Positions 1-7,508 of a stretch of DNA of 24,920 nt are shown here, piece by piece. The notes under the pieces are model-generated. The model was given only the letters and a program-made list of their open reading frames with translations, was not told where the DNA came from and searched no databases. Made by a program: the position numbers and the translations under genes. The stretch comes from JBILCM01 sp044353165 (lineage in GTDB: Bacteria > Bacillota > Bacilli > Paenibacillales > YIM-B00363), in the NCBI GenBank assembly GCA_044353165.1, contig JBILCM010000034.1:1-24920 (forward strand), in the 5' to 3' direction. Every line of letters starts with the position of its first letter. Within the stretch, counting starts at the first letter, position 1.

Positions 1-854
1 ACATAACGATCGATCTTGTTCTCCGTGCGCAATGATTTCCCAAGTCCATCCGGAATTTCTAAGGAAAAGCGCTTCGTGTGGAATTCAAGATGGCCACCCA
101 CACCCTCAAGAATTTTCCCTTCAATAAAATTCATCGGAGGAGAGCCGATGAAGCTCGCGACAAACATATTTCTTGGTTTGTTATAAATTTCCTCAGGTGT
201 ATCCACTTGCTGAATAAATCCACCCTTCATAACAACGATCCGATCACCCATTGTCATGGCTTCCGTCTGATCATGGGTAACATAAATCGTCGTCACGCCA
301 AGCTTCTTCTGTAACTTAATGATTTCAGAGCGCATCTGGACACGCAACTTCGCATCCAAGTTGGACAAAGGCTCGTCCATCAGGAACACTTGTGGGTTCC
401 GCACAATCGCACGGCCAAGCGCTACACGCTGGCGTTGACCCCCGGATAAATTTTTGGGCTTGCGCTCCAGGAATTGCTCGATTTCAAGCATTCGAGCGGC
501 TTTCTTCACCGCGAGGTCTAATTCACCTTTAGGCATCTTACGAAGACGCAAACCGAAAGCGATGTTCTCATATACGGTCATATTCGGGTAAAGCGCATAG
601 TTTTGGAACACCATCGCAATATCCCGATTTTTCGGTGGTAAAGCGTTAACGACTTGATCATTGATGAATATTTGACCGTCGCTAATATCCTCTAAGCCTG
701 CAACCATTCTAAGTGTTGTCGATTTGCCGCAACCTGAAGGTCCAACGAAAACAACGAACTCCTTATCCGATACTTCAAGGTTGAAATCTGTAACGACATC
801 CAACTTTTCTTTGCCGTACCTCTTAAATACATGATTAAATAAGATCCTTGCCAT
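1..854 (-). CDS. msmX: Sugar ABC importer ATP-binding protein, MsmX/UgpC type (C-terminus cut by window edge)
   Basis: This is the cytoplasmic ATPase subunit of CUT1-type carbohydrate importers. About 284 residues are visible. Family members run to about 365-370, so the end of the regulatory OB-fold domain lies outside the window. Seen in order: Walker A GPSGCGKST (residues 38-46), Q-loop near VFQNYALYP (82-90), signature LSGGQ (136-140), Walker B FLMDEPLSNLD (157-167), switch His in VTHDQ (192-196), then the start of the C-terminal domain after FIGSPPMNF. The ATG at 854 is preceded by a clear GGAGG. The gene stands alone behind a candidate promoter and cre-like site. In Bacillus, MsmX is known to serve several importers that lack their own ATPase. 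The permease and binding-protein genes at 17.6-21.5 kb are such an importer, so this protein could energise it, which is inference. UgpC is the alternative family name. Confidence 0.95.
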   Translation of the reverse strand, partial: MARILFNHVFKRYGKEKLDVVTDFNLEVSDKEFVVFVGPSGCGKSTTLRMVAGLEDISDGQIFINDQVVNALPPKNRDIAMVFQNYALYPNMTVYENIAFGLRLRKMPKGELDLAVKKAARMLEIEQFLERKPKNLSGGQRQRVALGRAIVRNPQVFLMDEPLSNLDAKLRVQMRSEIIKLQKKLGVTTIYVTHDQTEAMTMGDRIVVMKGGFIQQVDTPEEIYNKPRNMFVASFIGSPPMNFIEGKILEGVGGHLEFHTKRFSLEIPDGLGKSLRTENKIDRY

Positions 855-877
855 ACTAAGGACGCCTCCTTCAACGA

Positions 878-891
878 TGTAACCGCTTTAG
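878..891. promoter_or_regulatory. cre-like site (CcpA) upstream of the ATPase gene
   Basis: The plus-strand sequence TGTAACCGCTTTAG matches the Bacillus cre consensus TGWAANCGNTNWCA at 12 of 14 positions, with both mismatches at one end. It lies between the ATPase start codon (854) and the candidate -10 box (929-934). A bound repressor there would block transcription. Catabolite control of a sugar-importer ATPase makes sense, but a 12/14 match can arise by chance. Confidence 0.35.
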
Positions 892-910
892 TAGATTCTA
901 AATGAAAAGC

Positions 911-957
911 TGTGAAGATGGTGTGAAGATTATATGTGATACGCCTACGATTCACGT
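911..957 (-). promoter_or_regulatory. Candidate promoter of the ATPase gene with a direct repeat
   Basis: On the minus strand a perfect TATAAT lies at 934-929. The hexamer 17 bp upstream (957-952, ACGTGA) is a poor -35. Just downstream of the -10, the plus-strand motif TGTGAAGAT occurs twice (911-919 and 922-930), one helical turn apart, which could be a regulator site. Positional evidence only. Confidence 0.35.
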
Positions 958-972
958 CCTGCCGCGGCACAA

Positions 973-1004
973 CAAAAAGGACACCGCCCTCTCAGACGGC
1001 GCCC
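973..1004 (-). terminator. Rho-independent terminator after the M48 protease gene
   Basis: Read on the minus strand, a GC-rich stem of about 10 pairs (with G-U pairs) and a loop of about six bases is followed by TTTTTGTTG. It lies about 36 bases past the stop codon of the protease gene and separates it from the ATPase gene. Confidence 0.75.
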
Positions 1005-1039
1005 CCATTCGTGCGGAAACAGATTCAATCTTTGCTTCC

Positions 1040-2266
1040 TTAACCTTCCAACGCAGCAAGCCGCTCTGTAATCGGTGGGTGCGTATAGTAAATCGTGACG
1101 TAAAGCGGGTGCGGGGTAAGATTGGCGAAATTTTCTCGAGCTAATTTACGCAACGCGCTAGCCATATGCGACTTCCCGACAAGCAACGCACTGTAGCGAT
1201 CCGCCTTAAACTCAGCTTGACGACTCATGTGCCCGAGCGGAATCGCAATAAATACGCTGATCGGGCTCAACAACAAGATGAACACAATCAAGCTAAAGCC
1301 AAAATGACCCGCCGTCAAGCCGAACACAGCCGTAAGCTCAGGGGTCTCCAACACCATCCCGATGATCGCCGCATAAATACCTAGCAAGCCGATTTGTTGC
1401 AGCACATTCTTCGTTGTATCTTTATGCATAGCGTGTCCAAGCTCATGCGCGAGCACGCTTAACACTTCATCGACACTCAGCTTCTCAACAAGGGTGTCGT
1501 ACAACACAATTTCGCGCGTTCTCCCAAGACCGCTGAAGAACGCATTCAGCTCGGTTGAGCGTTTGGATGCATCCATCAGATAGATCGCTCTGATTTTCAG
1601 GTCCACTTGGGACATCAAAGCTTCAATCCGCATTTTCAACTCCCCATCTGGCAATGGACTGAGTTTGTTAAAAAACCGCACAAACACTTGATTGTATAGG
1701 ACAAAGATCGCGACAATCAAGATTGATAATACAACCCAGGCCCCCGCGACAAAAAGTAAAATCTGGTCTTCAAATGCAAGAAAAATCAATTGCAGCAATG
1801 CAATCATTGCCCCGGAAATAAACAGTGTTAACAATAAATTTTTGAGTCGATCTTGCAGGAAAAGCCTTTTGGTCGTTTTGTTGAAACCATATCGTTCCTC
1901 AATCACGAATGTGCGGTAATAGGAGAAAGGCCATGACAAAATACTGAAACCAATAACCAGCACGCCGACGAATGCCAACGTTCGAACAATATCCCCATCC
2001 ACGACCCCGCTGACCCATTCCTCAACCCACGCAAATCCGCCCAATAGTAACATCATAAGTAGGACGATCGTATTGAACGTCTTGCCGATCAATCCGAAAC
2101 GGAACGTGTCCATCGTGTAGGCGAGCCATTGTTGGTAAGCTTGCGCATCATAGATGCCTTTCACATTGTTAGGTATTACCTGATGCCGATGGCGGTAGTT
2201 TAAGAGCGAGAGAACGAGTTCAAACCCATACATAACGACGACAATACTGACGATAGTTGCGGCCAT
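1040..2266 (-). CDS. M48 family membrane zinc metalloprotease (Ste24/CAAX-protease-like)
   Basis: Integral membrane peptidase related to Ste24/HtpX, expected to cleave membrane or misfolded proteins at the cytoplasmic membrane. From the chosen start it is 408 residues. Seen: several hydrophobic segments in the first 200 residues, the Ste24-type block EERYGFNKTT (about 123-132), STELNAFFSG (about 237-246), the zinc motif HELGH (about 274-278), and the third ligand in EFKADR (Glu about 352), followed by the C-terminal HPPITERLAAL block. The start at 2266 is preferred because GGAGG sits five bases before that ATG. An in-frame ATG 21 bases further out (2287) lacks a ribosome binding site and lies almost on a TATAAT box. 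No C-terminal substrate prenylation is known in bacteria, so the CAAX name reflects homology only. It is a single-gene unit between two terminators. Confidence 0.93.
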   Translation of the reverse strand: MAATIVSIVVVMYGFELVLSLLNYRHRHQVIPNNVKGIYDAQAYQQWLAYTMDTFRFGLIGKTFNTIVLLMMLLLGGFAWVEEWVSGVVDGDIVRTLAFVGVLVIGFSILSWPFSYYRTFVIEERYGFNKTTKRLFLQDRLKNLLLTLFISGAMIALLQLIFLAFEDQILLFVAGAWVVLSILIVAIFVLYNQVFVRFFNKLSPLPDGELKMRIEALMSQVDLKIRAIYLMDASKRSTELNAFFSGLGRTREIVLYDTLVEKLSVDEVLSVLAHELGHAMHKDTTKNVLQQIGLLGIYAAIIGMVLETPELTAVFGLTAGHFGFSLIVFILLLSPISVFIAIPLGHMSRQAEFKADRYSALLVGKSHMASALRKLARENFANLTPHPLYVTIYYTHPPITERLAALEG

Positions 2267-2293
2267 AAGCTCCTCCGAAAGAAACATTATTCA

Positions 2294-2322
2294 TCATTAT
2301 AACACAGCATCAAAATTCGAAT
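2294..2322 (-). promoter_or_regulatory. Candidate promoter of the M48 protease gene
   Basis: On the minus strand a perfect TATAAT lies about 30 bases upstream of the preferred ATG. The hexamer 17 bp further up (TTATTC) is a weak -35. The box directly follows the terminator of the preceding gene, which fits an independent transcription unit. Confidence 0.4.
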
Positions 2323-2378
2323 AAAAAAAAGACTGCATTCGCTCGCAATGGAAGTCCATTACAGAGCGAAGCAGCCTT
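2323..2378 (-). terminator. Strong rho-independent terminator after the PhyH-like gene
   Basis: Read on the minus strand, a long stem (AAGGCTGC-TTCGCTC paired with GAGCGAA-TGCAGTCTT, plus an inner AATGGA/TCCATT pairing) is followed by a run of eight Ts. It begins about 30 bases after the stop codon of the dioxygenase gene. Confidence 0.9.
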
Positions 2379-2408
2379 GGCTTATATAGATTACAATGAC
2401 ACATACAA

Positions 2409-3191
2409 TTACGGATTGATCGCCATCCGCGTCAACGCGCCTTCGAAAGAAGTATCCACGTTGTCATCGCCTGTGACATAACGCCATAATTTCGCGCGCT
2501 GTACAATTTCAAGCCGACCTTCATTGCCTTGCCAAGCGAATTGACGACCCAGAATTTTATGAATGGCAGGGCTGTCATACCCTTCGGTATTGAAGAGCGC
2601 TCGTTGCGGTTCCCCCGGACGCAATCGCAATTTAAATACATATCGTTTGTTATCCGTAAAATTCGGCTGCGCACAGTGCCACAACCCTTGGTGCCAGAAC
2701 ACCATCGTACCTGCTGATGCAACCAGTTGCTTCTGACCGACGATATTCTTATATCGGCCGATGCTGACCGTGTTAATTCGGCGCAAGTGAGAGCCCGGCA
2801 AAACAAGGGTCGGACCTGATTCCTTCGGCGCGTTGTGCGAGAAGTAAAATATTTGAATGTCAAACCCGAATCGCCGGGTGTCAATGATGGAGTCACCATG
2901 CCAATTTTGCGCTTCCAATCGATGGGCCGGCACCGTATGCAAGAATGAATGATCATACCCTGGATTGTCACCGAGCAGGCTCTGGATCACACCCTTCACT
3001 TGCGGCAAATCGAACGCTTCACGAATCAACTTGGATTCATTCCAATACTTGCCCCCGGGATAAACATCTTTCTTCTGTTCCTCATAGATCGCTTCGTTCA
3101 AAGATTGCGGAACCATATTCTCCATAAAGAGATACCCATCGGTTACAAAATTCGCCATCTGTTCCGCGTTCAATAAGTAAGGATTACTCAT
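2409..3191 (-). CDS. Phytanoyl-CoA dioxygenase (PhyH) family Fe(II)/2-oxoglutarate oxygenase
   Basis: A soluble protein of 260 residues, typical of bacterial PhyH-family oxygenases that hydroxylate small molecules using Fe(II), O2 and 2-oxoglutarate. Seen: the HxD iron motif in NWHGDS (His98, Asp100), the family block GPTLVLPGSHLRR (126-138), the distal iron ligand in GLWHCAQPN (His172), and a downstream Arg in NKRYVFKL (Arg183) that would bind 2-oxoglutarate. The iron triad is therefore complete. The substrate cannot be read from the sequence. Bacterial relatives act on amino acids, lipids, halogenated or secondary-metabolite intermediates and ectoine. Its ATG overlaps the end of the upstream 98-residue ORF by eight bases, so the two are probably translationally coupled. 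A strong terminator follows. Confidence 0.88.
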   Translation of the reverse strand: MSNPYLLNAEQMANFVTDGYLFMENMVPQSLNEAIYEEQKKDVYPGGKYWNESKLIREAFDLPQVKGVIQSLLGDNPGYDHSFLHTVPAHRLEAQNWHGDSIIDTRRFGFDIQIFYFSHNAPKESGPTLVLPGSHLRRINTVSIGRYKNIVGQKQLVASAGTMVFWHQGLWHCAQPNFTDNKRYVFKLRLRPGEPQRALFNTEGYDSPAIHKILGRQFAWQGNEGRLEIVQRAKLWRYVTGDDNVDTSFEGALTRMAINP

Positions 3192-3480
3192 TCACTTCTA
3201 CTCTCCTCTCAAGGACATATTCATAAGGCAAATGCCCGACTTCGTGTTCCTCGCCCCGCAAATAATAAGGAAGCGTTGGAATCTGGATGACGAACCACCC
3301 GTCTTGCATCGCCTCCACAACGGATCCATATGGAGGTTTATCCTCGTCACCGCTATTCATCTGCAACGCGCCTTTCGGACGTGCGCCATCAAACAATGCC
3401 CATGCCACCGTGTTACTGTCCAAACTTGGATTACCTAAATGCAGAATCAAGATTTGTTGCCGCAACTTTGACATTCTCAT
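3184..3480 (-). CDS. Unknown 98-residue protein coupled to the PhyH-like gene
   Basis: I do not recognise this family. The protein is soluble with no signal peptide or membrane segment. It has a mixed composition and a conserved-looking second half (PPYGSVVEAMQDGWFVIQIP, then an acidic stretch, then LPYEYVLERR). GGGGG lies four to five bases before the first ATG. A second in-frame ATG two codons later is also possible. The stop codon lies inside the start of the PhyH-like gene (ATGAGTAA), so the two proteins are likely made together and may work together. Possible roles are a small accessory or substrate-handling partner of the oxygenase, but nothing in the sequence proves this. Confidence 0.8.
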   Translation of the reverse strand: MRMSKLRQQILILHLGNPSLDSNTVAWALFDGARPKGALQMNSGDEDKPPYGSVVEAMQDGWFVIQIPTLPYYLRGEEHEVGHLPYEYVLERRVEVNE

Positions 3481-3586
3481 GCACCCCCTAAATCCTTCTA
3501 CTGTTGGTTTGCTGTAAGTTCATTCTACCCCTCAGACAAACGCAAAGGAATGCATAAAGCTAATGTTTACTTGTAGAAAACTAACA

Positions 3587-4510
3587 TTAATACAAGAGCT
3601 GCGCCATGAGAATGACGAAAGACACCGTAAGCGAGCTGATGATTGTCGACACCGTCACCAACTGCGCTGCGAACTGCGGCTCCGTCTTATATTCTTGCGC
3701 GATGATGGCACTGTTCACCGATGTTGGCATCGCCGATGCAATGAGCAATGCTTGCGCAATGACGCCGTCCAATTGCATCACCATAATGACGCCCAATGCA
3801 ATGGCTGGTCCCACAAGTAGACGCAACACGGAACCCCCATAAATCGGGAAATCGCGCCAGTTCGGCTGCAAATTCGCAACCTGTGCCCCCAGTGTGATCA
3901 ATGCAATCGCCACGAGTGCATTCGCCACGTATCGTATGGGTACCATGATCGGCTCGGGAAGCGTCACATCAGCCAAATTAAGACCTATTCCGGCAGACAT
4001 CGCAAAAAACACGGGCGAGCGCAAATACCCAAGAAGCGCTTGCATCCAGTGGACATTCAATTTCTGCAACGTGAAAATCCCATACGTGAACGTAAACAAA
4101 TTCTGAAAAGCCAACACCCAAATCTGAATCGACGCGGCAAAAGGATCGCCCCGAAACACCAGATCGTTCACGGGGATCCCGTAGTTCCCTGAGTTATAAA
4201 ACAGCGTACTATTAACCATCACCGTCTTCTTCGCATCTTCAAGGCGTAACAATCGCGACATCAGTCGGGAAGCCCCATAAAGCAGCACCGAAGTGATCAC
4301 AAAAAACAACAGCACATACAAGAACACATCCGCCGCAAACGCCGTTTCATACAATTTTACAAAAATGATCCCCGGTACGAGCACATAGAGGTTGAGTTTG
4401 GCCAGCGTGTACAGATCCAGTCGGAATTTGCGTTGCAACACCACGCCGATCCCCATGAGGATAAACACAGGTACAATAATCTCCGTAATAATCGTCATGA
4501 AAGCATGCAT
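3587..4510 (-). CDS. AEC (auxin efflux carrier) family transporter
   Basis: Integral membrane carrier of 307 residues, the usual AEC length. In bacteria the family includes malate/malonate carriers (MleP, MdcF) and the uncharacterised YfdV and YwkB. Hydrophobic segments fill nearly the whole protein, in two bundles of about five. The N-terminal VPVFILMGIGVVLQRK and the C-terminal SAMPTSVNSAIIAQEY block are typical of the family. The second contains the helix break expected of a transport core. AAGGA lies just before the ATG at 4510. A second ATG four codons in (MTIITEI) is less well placed relative to it. The gene lies 44 bp after the AbrB-family gene and is probably cotranscribed with it. 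The substrate is likely an organic anion, which is family-level inference. Confidence 0.9.
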   Translation of the reverse strand: MHAFMTIITEIIVPVFILMGIGVVLQRKFRLDLYTLAKLNLYVLVPGIIFVKLYETAFAADVFLYVLLFFVITSVLLYGASRLMSRLLRLEDAKKTVMVNSTLFYNSGNYGIPVNDLVFRGDPFAASIQIWVLAFQNLFTFTYGIFTLQKLNVHWMQALLGYLRSPVFFAMSAGIGLNLADVTLPEPIMVPIRYVANALVAIALITLGAQVANLQPNWRDFPIYGGSVLRLLVGPAIALGVIMVMQLDGVIAQALLIASAMPTSVNSAIIAQEYKTEPQFAAQLVTVSTIISSLTVSFVILMAQLLY

Positions 4511-4554
4511 TGTCCTTACAATAGCTCCTCGAATGTCGAATTTAAAATAATAGA

Positions 4555-5622
4555 CTATGCTTTTAGCATCCAGCGTAATATCGGCGGCACGGCTAGTACA
4601 ATGAACAAGACACGGAACAGCTGGTACGCCGTCACCTGCGCAACATCACCATGGAGGAAGAGTGCTGTCGTGGCCATCTCCGCCAGTCCACCGGGAGCCA
4701 GCGCCAGAAACCAAGTGACGATCGAATCCTCAGTCCATTGGGCCAACAACCAAGCTGCCACAACAGAAATGGCCACGAGGAATGCTCCGGTACCCATGGC
4801 AATTGGGGCCAATCGCTTATGCGTGAAGAAGATCCGTGGATAGACACGGCTGCCAATGTGAATCCCAATCAATAATTGGGCGACAGGGACTAGAAACGAT
4901 GGAACCGCAGGCCATGGACAGCCAAGCACCGTCAACGTTCCTACCAGAAGGAATGGAATGGTAAACTCTCCCGCCGGAAAATGTACCCGATTGGCGAGCC
5001 ATGCCGATAGCGGGACTAGAGGCAACAACAACAGTCCCCACATCGAAGCCCATGAGTCGTTTGCCGTGGCTACAGCGTTGACAACTGTTTGAGCATTCGA
5101 AGTCACAACCAATTCACCGCTCCCAGCGATCAACACCGCGAGGAACGGTACCGTATAGAGCACGATCACGAGCCGGGAAGTCTGGATCACCGCCACCACA
5201 CCCGGATGCGCTGACTTAAACTCATCAGCAAGCAATACCATGTGCGATAACCCGCCAGGCATACTCCCGATCACGCTGCTCGCTTGATCCAATGGAATAA
5301 GGCGTGATAAGAGCAGTCCGATGAGGAAACAAACCCCGAACCAGAACAGACCAGACGCGATCATCCACGGGAGTTCATGCCCCATCATGAGTGCAGTATC
5401 CGGTTGAATGGTGCGTCCCATCATATAGGCAATGACGACAATCCCCAGTTGACTATAGGGTCTCGGCCACTTCACGACCTCGGGACGCCATCCGTTCATG
5501 AGCATAATCCCGGCGGCTGCGCCAAGGATCCATGGCAAAGGCCATTGGAACAAATAAAATAATGCCCCACCGGCCATTCCTACAACAGAAGTGATCGTGA
5601 TTCTTGAAATATTTGTTTGCAA
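4555..5622 (-). CDS. AbrB-duplication family membrane protein
   Basis: A 355-residue polytopic membrane protein of the family annotated 'AbrB family transcriptional regulator / putative ammonia monooxygenase' (PF05145, duplicated domain). Despite the name it carries no DNA-binding domain. About ten hydrophobic segments are seen, arranged as two similar halves, each with a Gly-Pro-rich loop: IGSMPGGLSHMVLLADE (about 138-154) in the first and LALAPGGLAEMATTALFL near 312-329 in the second. The start is a TTG at 5622 preceded by AGGAAA at good spacing. No ATG upstream of the first membrane segment is in frame. Members are thought to be transporters or exporters, but function is not established. 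Its neighbour downstream is an AEC carrier, so this may be a transport pair. Confidence 0.88.
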   Translation of the reverse strand: MQTNISRITITSVVGMAGGALFYLFQWPLPWILGAAAGIMLMNGWRPEVVKWPRPYSQLGIVVIAYMMGRTIQPDTALMMGHELPWMIASGLFWFGVCFLIGLLLSRLIPLDQASSVIGSMPGGLSHMVLLADEFKSAHPGVVAVIQTSRLVIVLYTVPFLAVLIAGSGELVVTSNAQTVVNAVATANDSWASMWGLLLLPLVPLSAWLANRVHFPAGEFTIPFLLVGTLTVLGCPWPAVPSFLVPVAQLLIGIHIGSRVYPRIFFTHKRLAPIAMGTGAFLVAISVVAAWLLAQWTEDSIVTWFLALAPGGLAEMATTALFLHGDVAQVTAYQLFRVLFIVLAVPPILRWMLKA

Positions 5623-5688
5623 AAGATTTCCTGTCCCCTCTTTACTCCATCCAAAACTACATCATAGGCAGAAGTGGAATGGTCAGGA

Positions 5689-6621
5689 TTACAGATGCTC
5701 CAAGAAAAATGCTGTCACTTTCTCAAGATACAACTTGGGATCCACCGAATACGAACCTACATGTTCCTGGCTCTGTGTGATCCACAATTGAGCGTTAGAG
5801 CCTGCAGCTTGCGCAAGTTGTGCGGCATTGTCACTTGGAATTCGGTTGTCCCGATCCGTGTGAATCAGCAATATTTTCTTGTCTTCCATCTTTGTAATGC
5901 CTACTATCGGCCTTACCACATCGATATCCACACCAGTGAACCATGGCATGAGGGTCAGTATGAGCCAAGTGAAAGGCACTGCCGGTAAGTTGCTCCAGAC
6001 TGGGAGGTTTTCTTCCAAATAAGGCCGTAAATCAGCGAATGCGGAGTCAGAAACAACGGCTCTCACTTCACTGAATTTTGGCGCGGTGATGAGTGAAGTG
6101 GATCCCCCCATGGACAATCCGAATAAACCAACCCGTGTGTACCCCTGATCTAACGCAAATTGAATGGCCGCCGCTAAATCACGCTGTTCGAAATAACCTA
6201 CGCTGGTGAGTTCACCTTCCGAACGCCCCGAATTGCGAAAATCAAACAAAAGGGAAGCAATCCCTTGCTTCTGCAATTCCGCAGCTGTCGGGAGCGGCGG
6301 TTCATCGTGGCTGCGGTTGTTGGCATACCCATGGGCAAAAATAACAATCCGCTGATCCCCTTGAGCACCCGGCGCAAACCAACCATCCAACTTTAAGCCA
6401 TCGCTAGTAAAAGTGATTTCTGAGAACTTCAATCCGACATCACTTGGGAACGCAGTTAACGGTTCCTTCACTGGATGCGTTAAATTCCAGCCCACAACAA
6501 CAGATACGCCCACAGATGCGGCAATCACGACAAACAGAAAGCTTACGATAATAATGACCGAAATGCGTTTCGCACGTCGATTCTCCGTTCGAACGACATC
6601 TGTTTCATCCACTGTTGCCAT
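5689..6621 (-). CDS. Membrane-anchored alpha/beta hydrolase
   Basis: Serine hydrolase of the YqkD/BAAT-like type, about 310 residues from the chosen start. It has one N-terminal membrane segment (about residues 20-45) and a catalytic domain predicted outside the membrane. Seen: oxyanion-region block FAHGYANNRS (about 95-104), nucleophile elbow GLSMGGS (Ser about 170), acid Asp in IHTDRDNRIP (about 256), and catalytic His in QEHVGSY (about 287). All three triad residues are present. The open frame extends to an ATG at 6675, but a TATAAT box lies within those extra codons (minus-strand 6669-6664), so the message probably starts inside them. The ATG at 6621 has GGTGG five bases upstream. An ATG at 6633 is possible but has no spacing to its G-run. 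The substrate is unknown. It is divergent from the HEPN/MNT pair. Confidence 0.85.
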   Translation of the reverse strand: MATVDETDVVRTENRRAKRISVIIIVSFLFVVIAASVGVSVVVGWNLTHPVKEPLTAFPSDVGLKFSEITFTSDGLKLDGWFAPGAQGDQRIVIFAHGYANNRSHDEPPLPTAAELQKQGIASLLFDFRNSGRSEGELTSVGYFEQRDLAAAIQFALDQGYTRVGLFGLSMGGSTSLITAPKFSEVRAVVSDSAFADLRPYLEENLPVWSNLPAVPFTWLILTLMPWFTGVDIDVVRPIVGITKMEDKKILLIHTDRDNRIPSDNAAQLAQAAGSNAQLWITQSQEHVGSYSVDPKLYLEKVTAFFLEHL

Positions 6622-6804
6622 TACAACCACCATCCCCCGCATTTTACAATTTTCTTTAGTGCCATTATACGTCATTCGGGCCGATCATGGGAGGTCTAAC
6701 GTTGAATTTCACTCCTTCATTAGATGAGATCATACATGAAGCCGGTGAAAAAATGTGGAAATTGTGATAAATTGAGATTAACAAAATTAAAGGAGTCCGT
6801 CATC

Positions 6805-7203
6805 ATGAATGAGAAAGAACTGCGCTTTCGTCAAAGGTATGCGAACTTTACCAAAGCCTATGCCCAGTTCCAACGTGCCTTGGCTGATTATGAGAAGCTT
6901 ACAGAACTGGAGAAGGAAGGATTCATTCAACGATACGAGTATACATTCGAGCTGGCTTGGAAAACTTTGAAAGATTATCTGGCATCGCAAAATATTCCTG
7001 TGTTATACCCGCGTGAAGTCATCAAAGCAGCATTCCATTATGAACTCATTCGGGACGGCGAATTGTGGATGGATATGCTGGAGCAACGAAATGTCATTGC
7101 TCACACCTATGATGAGGTGCGATTTCAGAAAGCGCTTGTCAAAATCAAAGATGAATACGCCTCTGCGTTGGCAGAAGTCTATACAGAACTCGGTGCAAAA
7201 TGA
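6805..7203 (+). CDS. hepT: HepT-like HEPN toxin, nucleotidyltransferase substrate-binding family
   Basis: All-helical 132-residue HEPN protein of the HI0074/HepT family. Proteins of this type paired with a minimal nucleotidyltransferase form type VII toxin-antitoxin modules, where the HEPN protein is an RNase and the partner AMPylates it. Seen: the N-terminal block LRFRQRYANFTKAYAQF, the substrate-binding helix RYEYTFELAWKTLKDYL (43-59), and the HEPN active-site motif RNVIAHTY (Arg95-x4-His100, Tyr102). The Tyr two residues after His is the residue modified in studied HepT proteins. AGGAG lies nine bases before the ATG at 6805. An upstream ATG at 6724 in the same frame has no ribosome binding site. 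The stop overlaps the start of the MNT gene (ATGA). Confidence 0.9.
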   Translation: MNEKELRFRQRYANFTKAYAQFQRALADYEKLTELEKEGFIQRYEYTFELAWKTLKDYLASQNIPVLYPREVIKAAFHYELIRDGELWMDMLEQRNVIAHTYDEVRFQKALVKIKDEYASALAEVYTELGAK

Positions 7204-7508
7204 TGAAATTCGGGATACCTGACAAAAGTCTGCGTCTCATCATGAATGAGCTGAACGCCTTCCAAGAGATCGAGAAGTGCGCTGTTTTTGGAAGTCGAGC
7301 TATGGGGCATTACAGAAATGGTTCGGATCTTGATCTTGTCGTATATGGTCCCTCAATCACCGAAAAAACCTTGACCCGGCTCGGATCAAGGTTGAATGAG
7401 GAATTGCCGCTGCCTTATTATTTTGATATCGTGCACTATGAAGCCATTACAACTCCATCGTTAAGAGAACATATCGACACGTGCGGGGTTCCGTTTTACC
7501 ATCGTTAA
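7200..7508 (+). CDS. mntA: MntA-like minimal nucleotidyltransferase, antitoxin partner
   Basis: A 102-residue single-domain nucleotidyltransferase of the polymerase-beta fold. Seen: GSRAMGHYRNGSDLDL (31-46), which gives the GS motif and the DxD metal pair (Asp43, Asp45), and the third carboxylate in YYFDIVHY (Asp76). All three catalytic acids are present, so it is probably active. In known HepT-MntA modules this enzyme transfers AMP from ATP to the toxin Tyr and silences it. Here it is expected to act on the product of the gene just upstream, to which it is joined by an ATGA stop/start overlap. The 3' end runs 48 bp into the opposing arsI gene, with no terminator between them. Confidence 0.9.
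   Translation: MMKFGIPDKSLRLIMNELNAFQEIEKCAVFGSRAMGHYRNGSDLDLVVYGPSITEKTLTRLGSRLNEELPLPYYFDIVHYEAITTPSLREHIDTCGVPFYHR

Noticed and set aside
2267..2287. Longer N-terminus (seven extra residues) for the M48 protease
   Set aside because: The ATG at 2287 has no ribosome binding site and lies only a few bases from a TATAAT box, while the ATG at 2266 has GGAGG at ideal spacing.
2432..2971. Minus-strand open frame of 179 codons inside the PhyH-like gene
   Set aside because: It is in another frame of the same strand, Arg/Ser-rich and without motifs, while the 260-residue frame has a complete iron-binding triad.
3561..3589. 7-bp A/T inverted repeat TAATGTT/AACATTA at the end of the AEC gene
   Set aside because: Weak stem, long loop, overlaps the stop codon and lacks a T run; not supported as a terminator.
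4817..5053. Short open frame within the AbrB-duplication gene
   Set aside because: Same-strand shadow frame with no ribosome binding site or family features.
6622..6675. Longer N-terminus (18 extra residues) for the alpha/beta hydrolase
   Set aside because: A TATAAT box lies within the extra codons and there is no ribosome binding site before the ATG at 6675.
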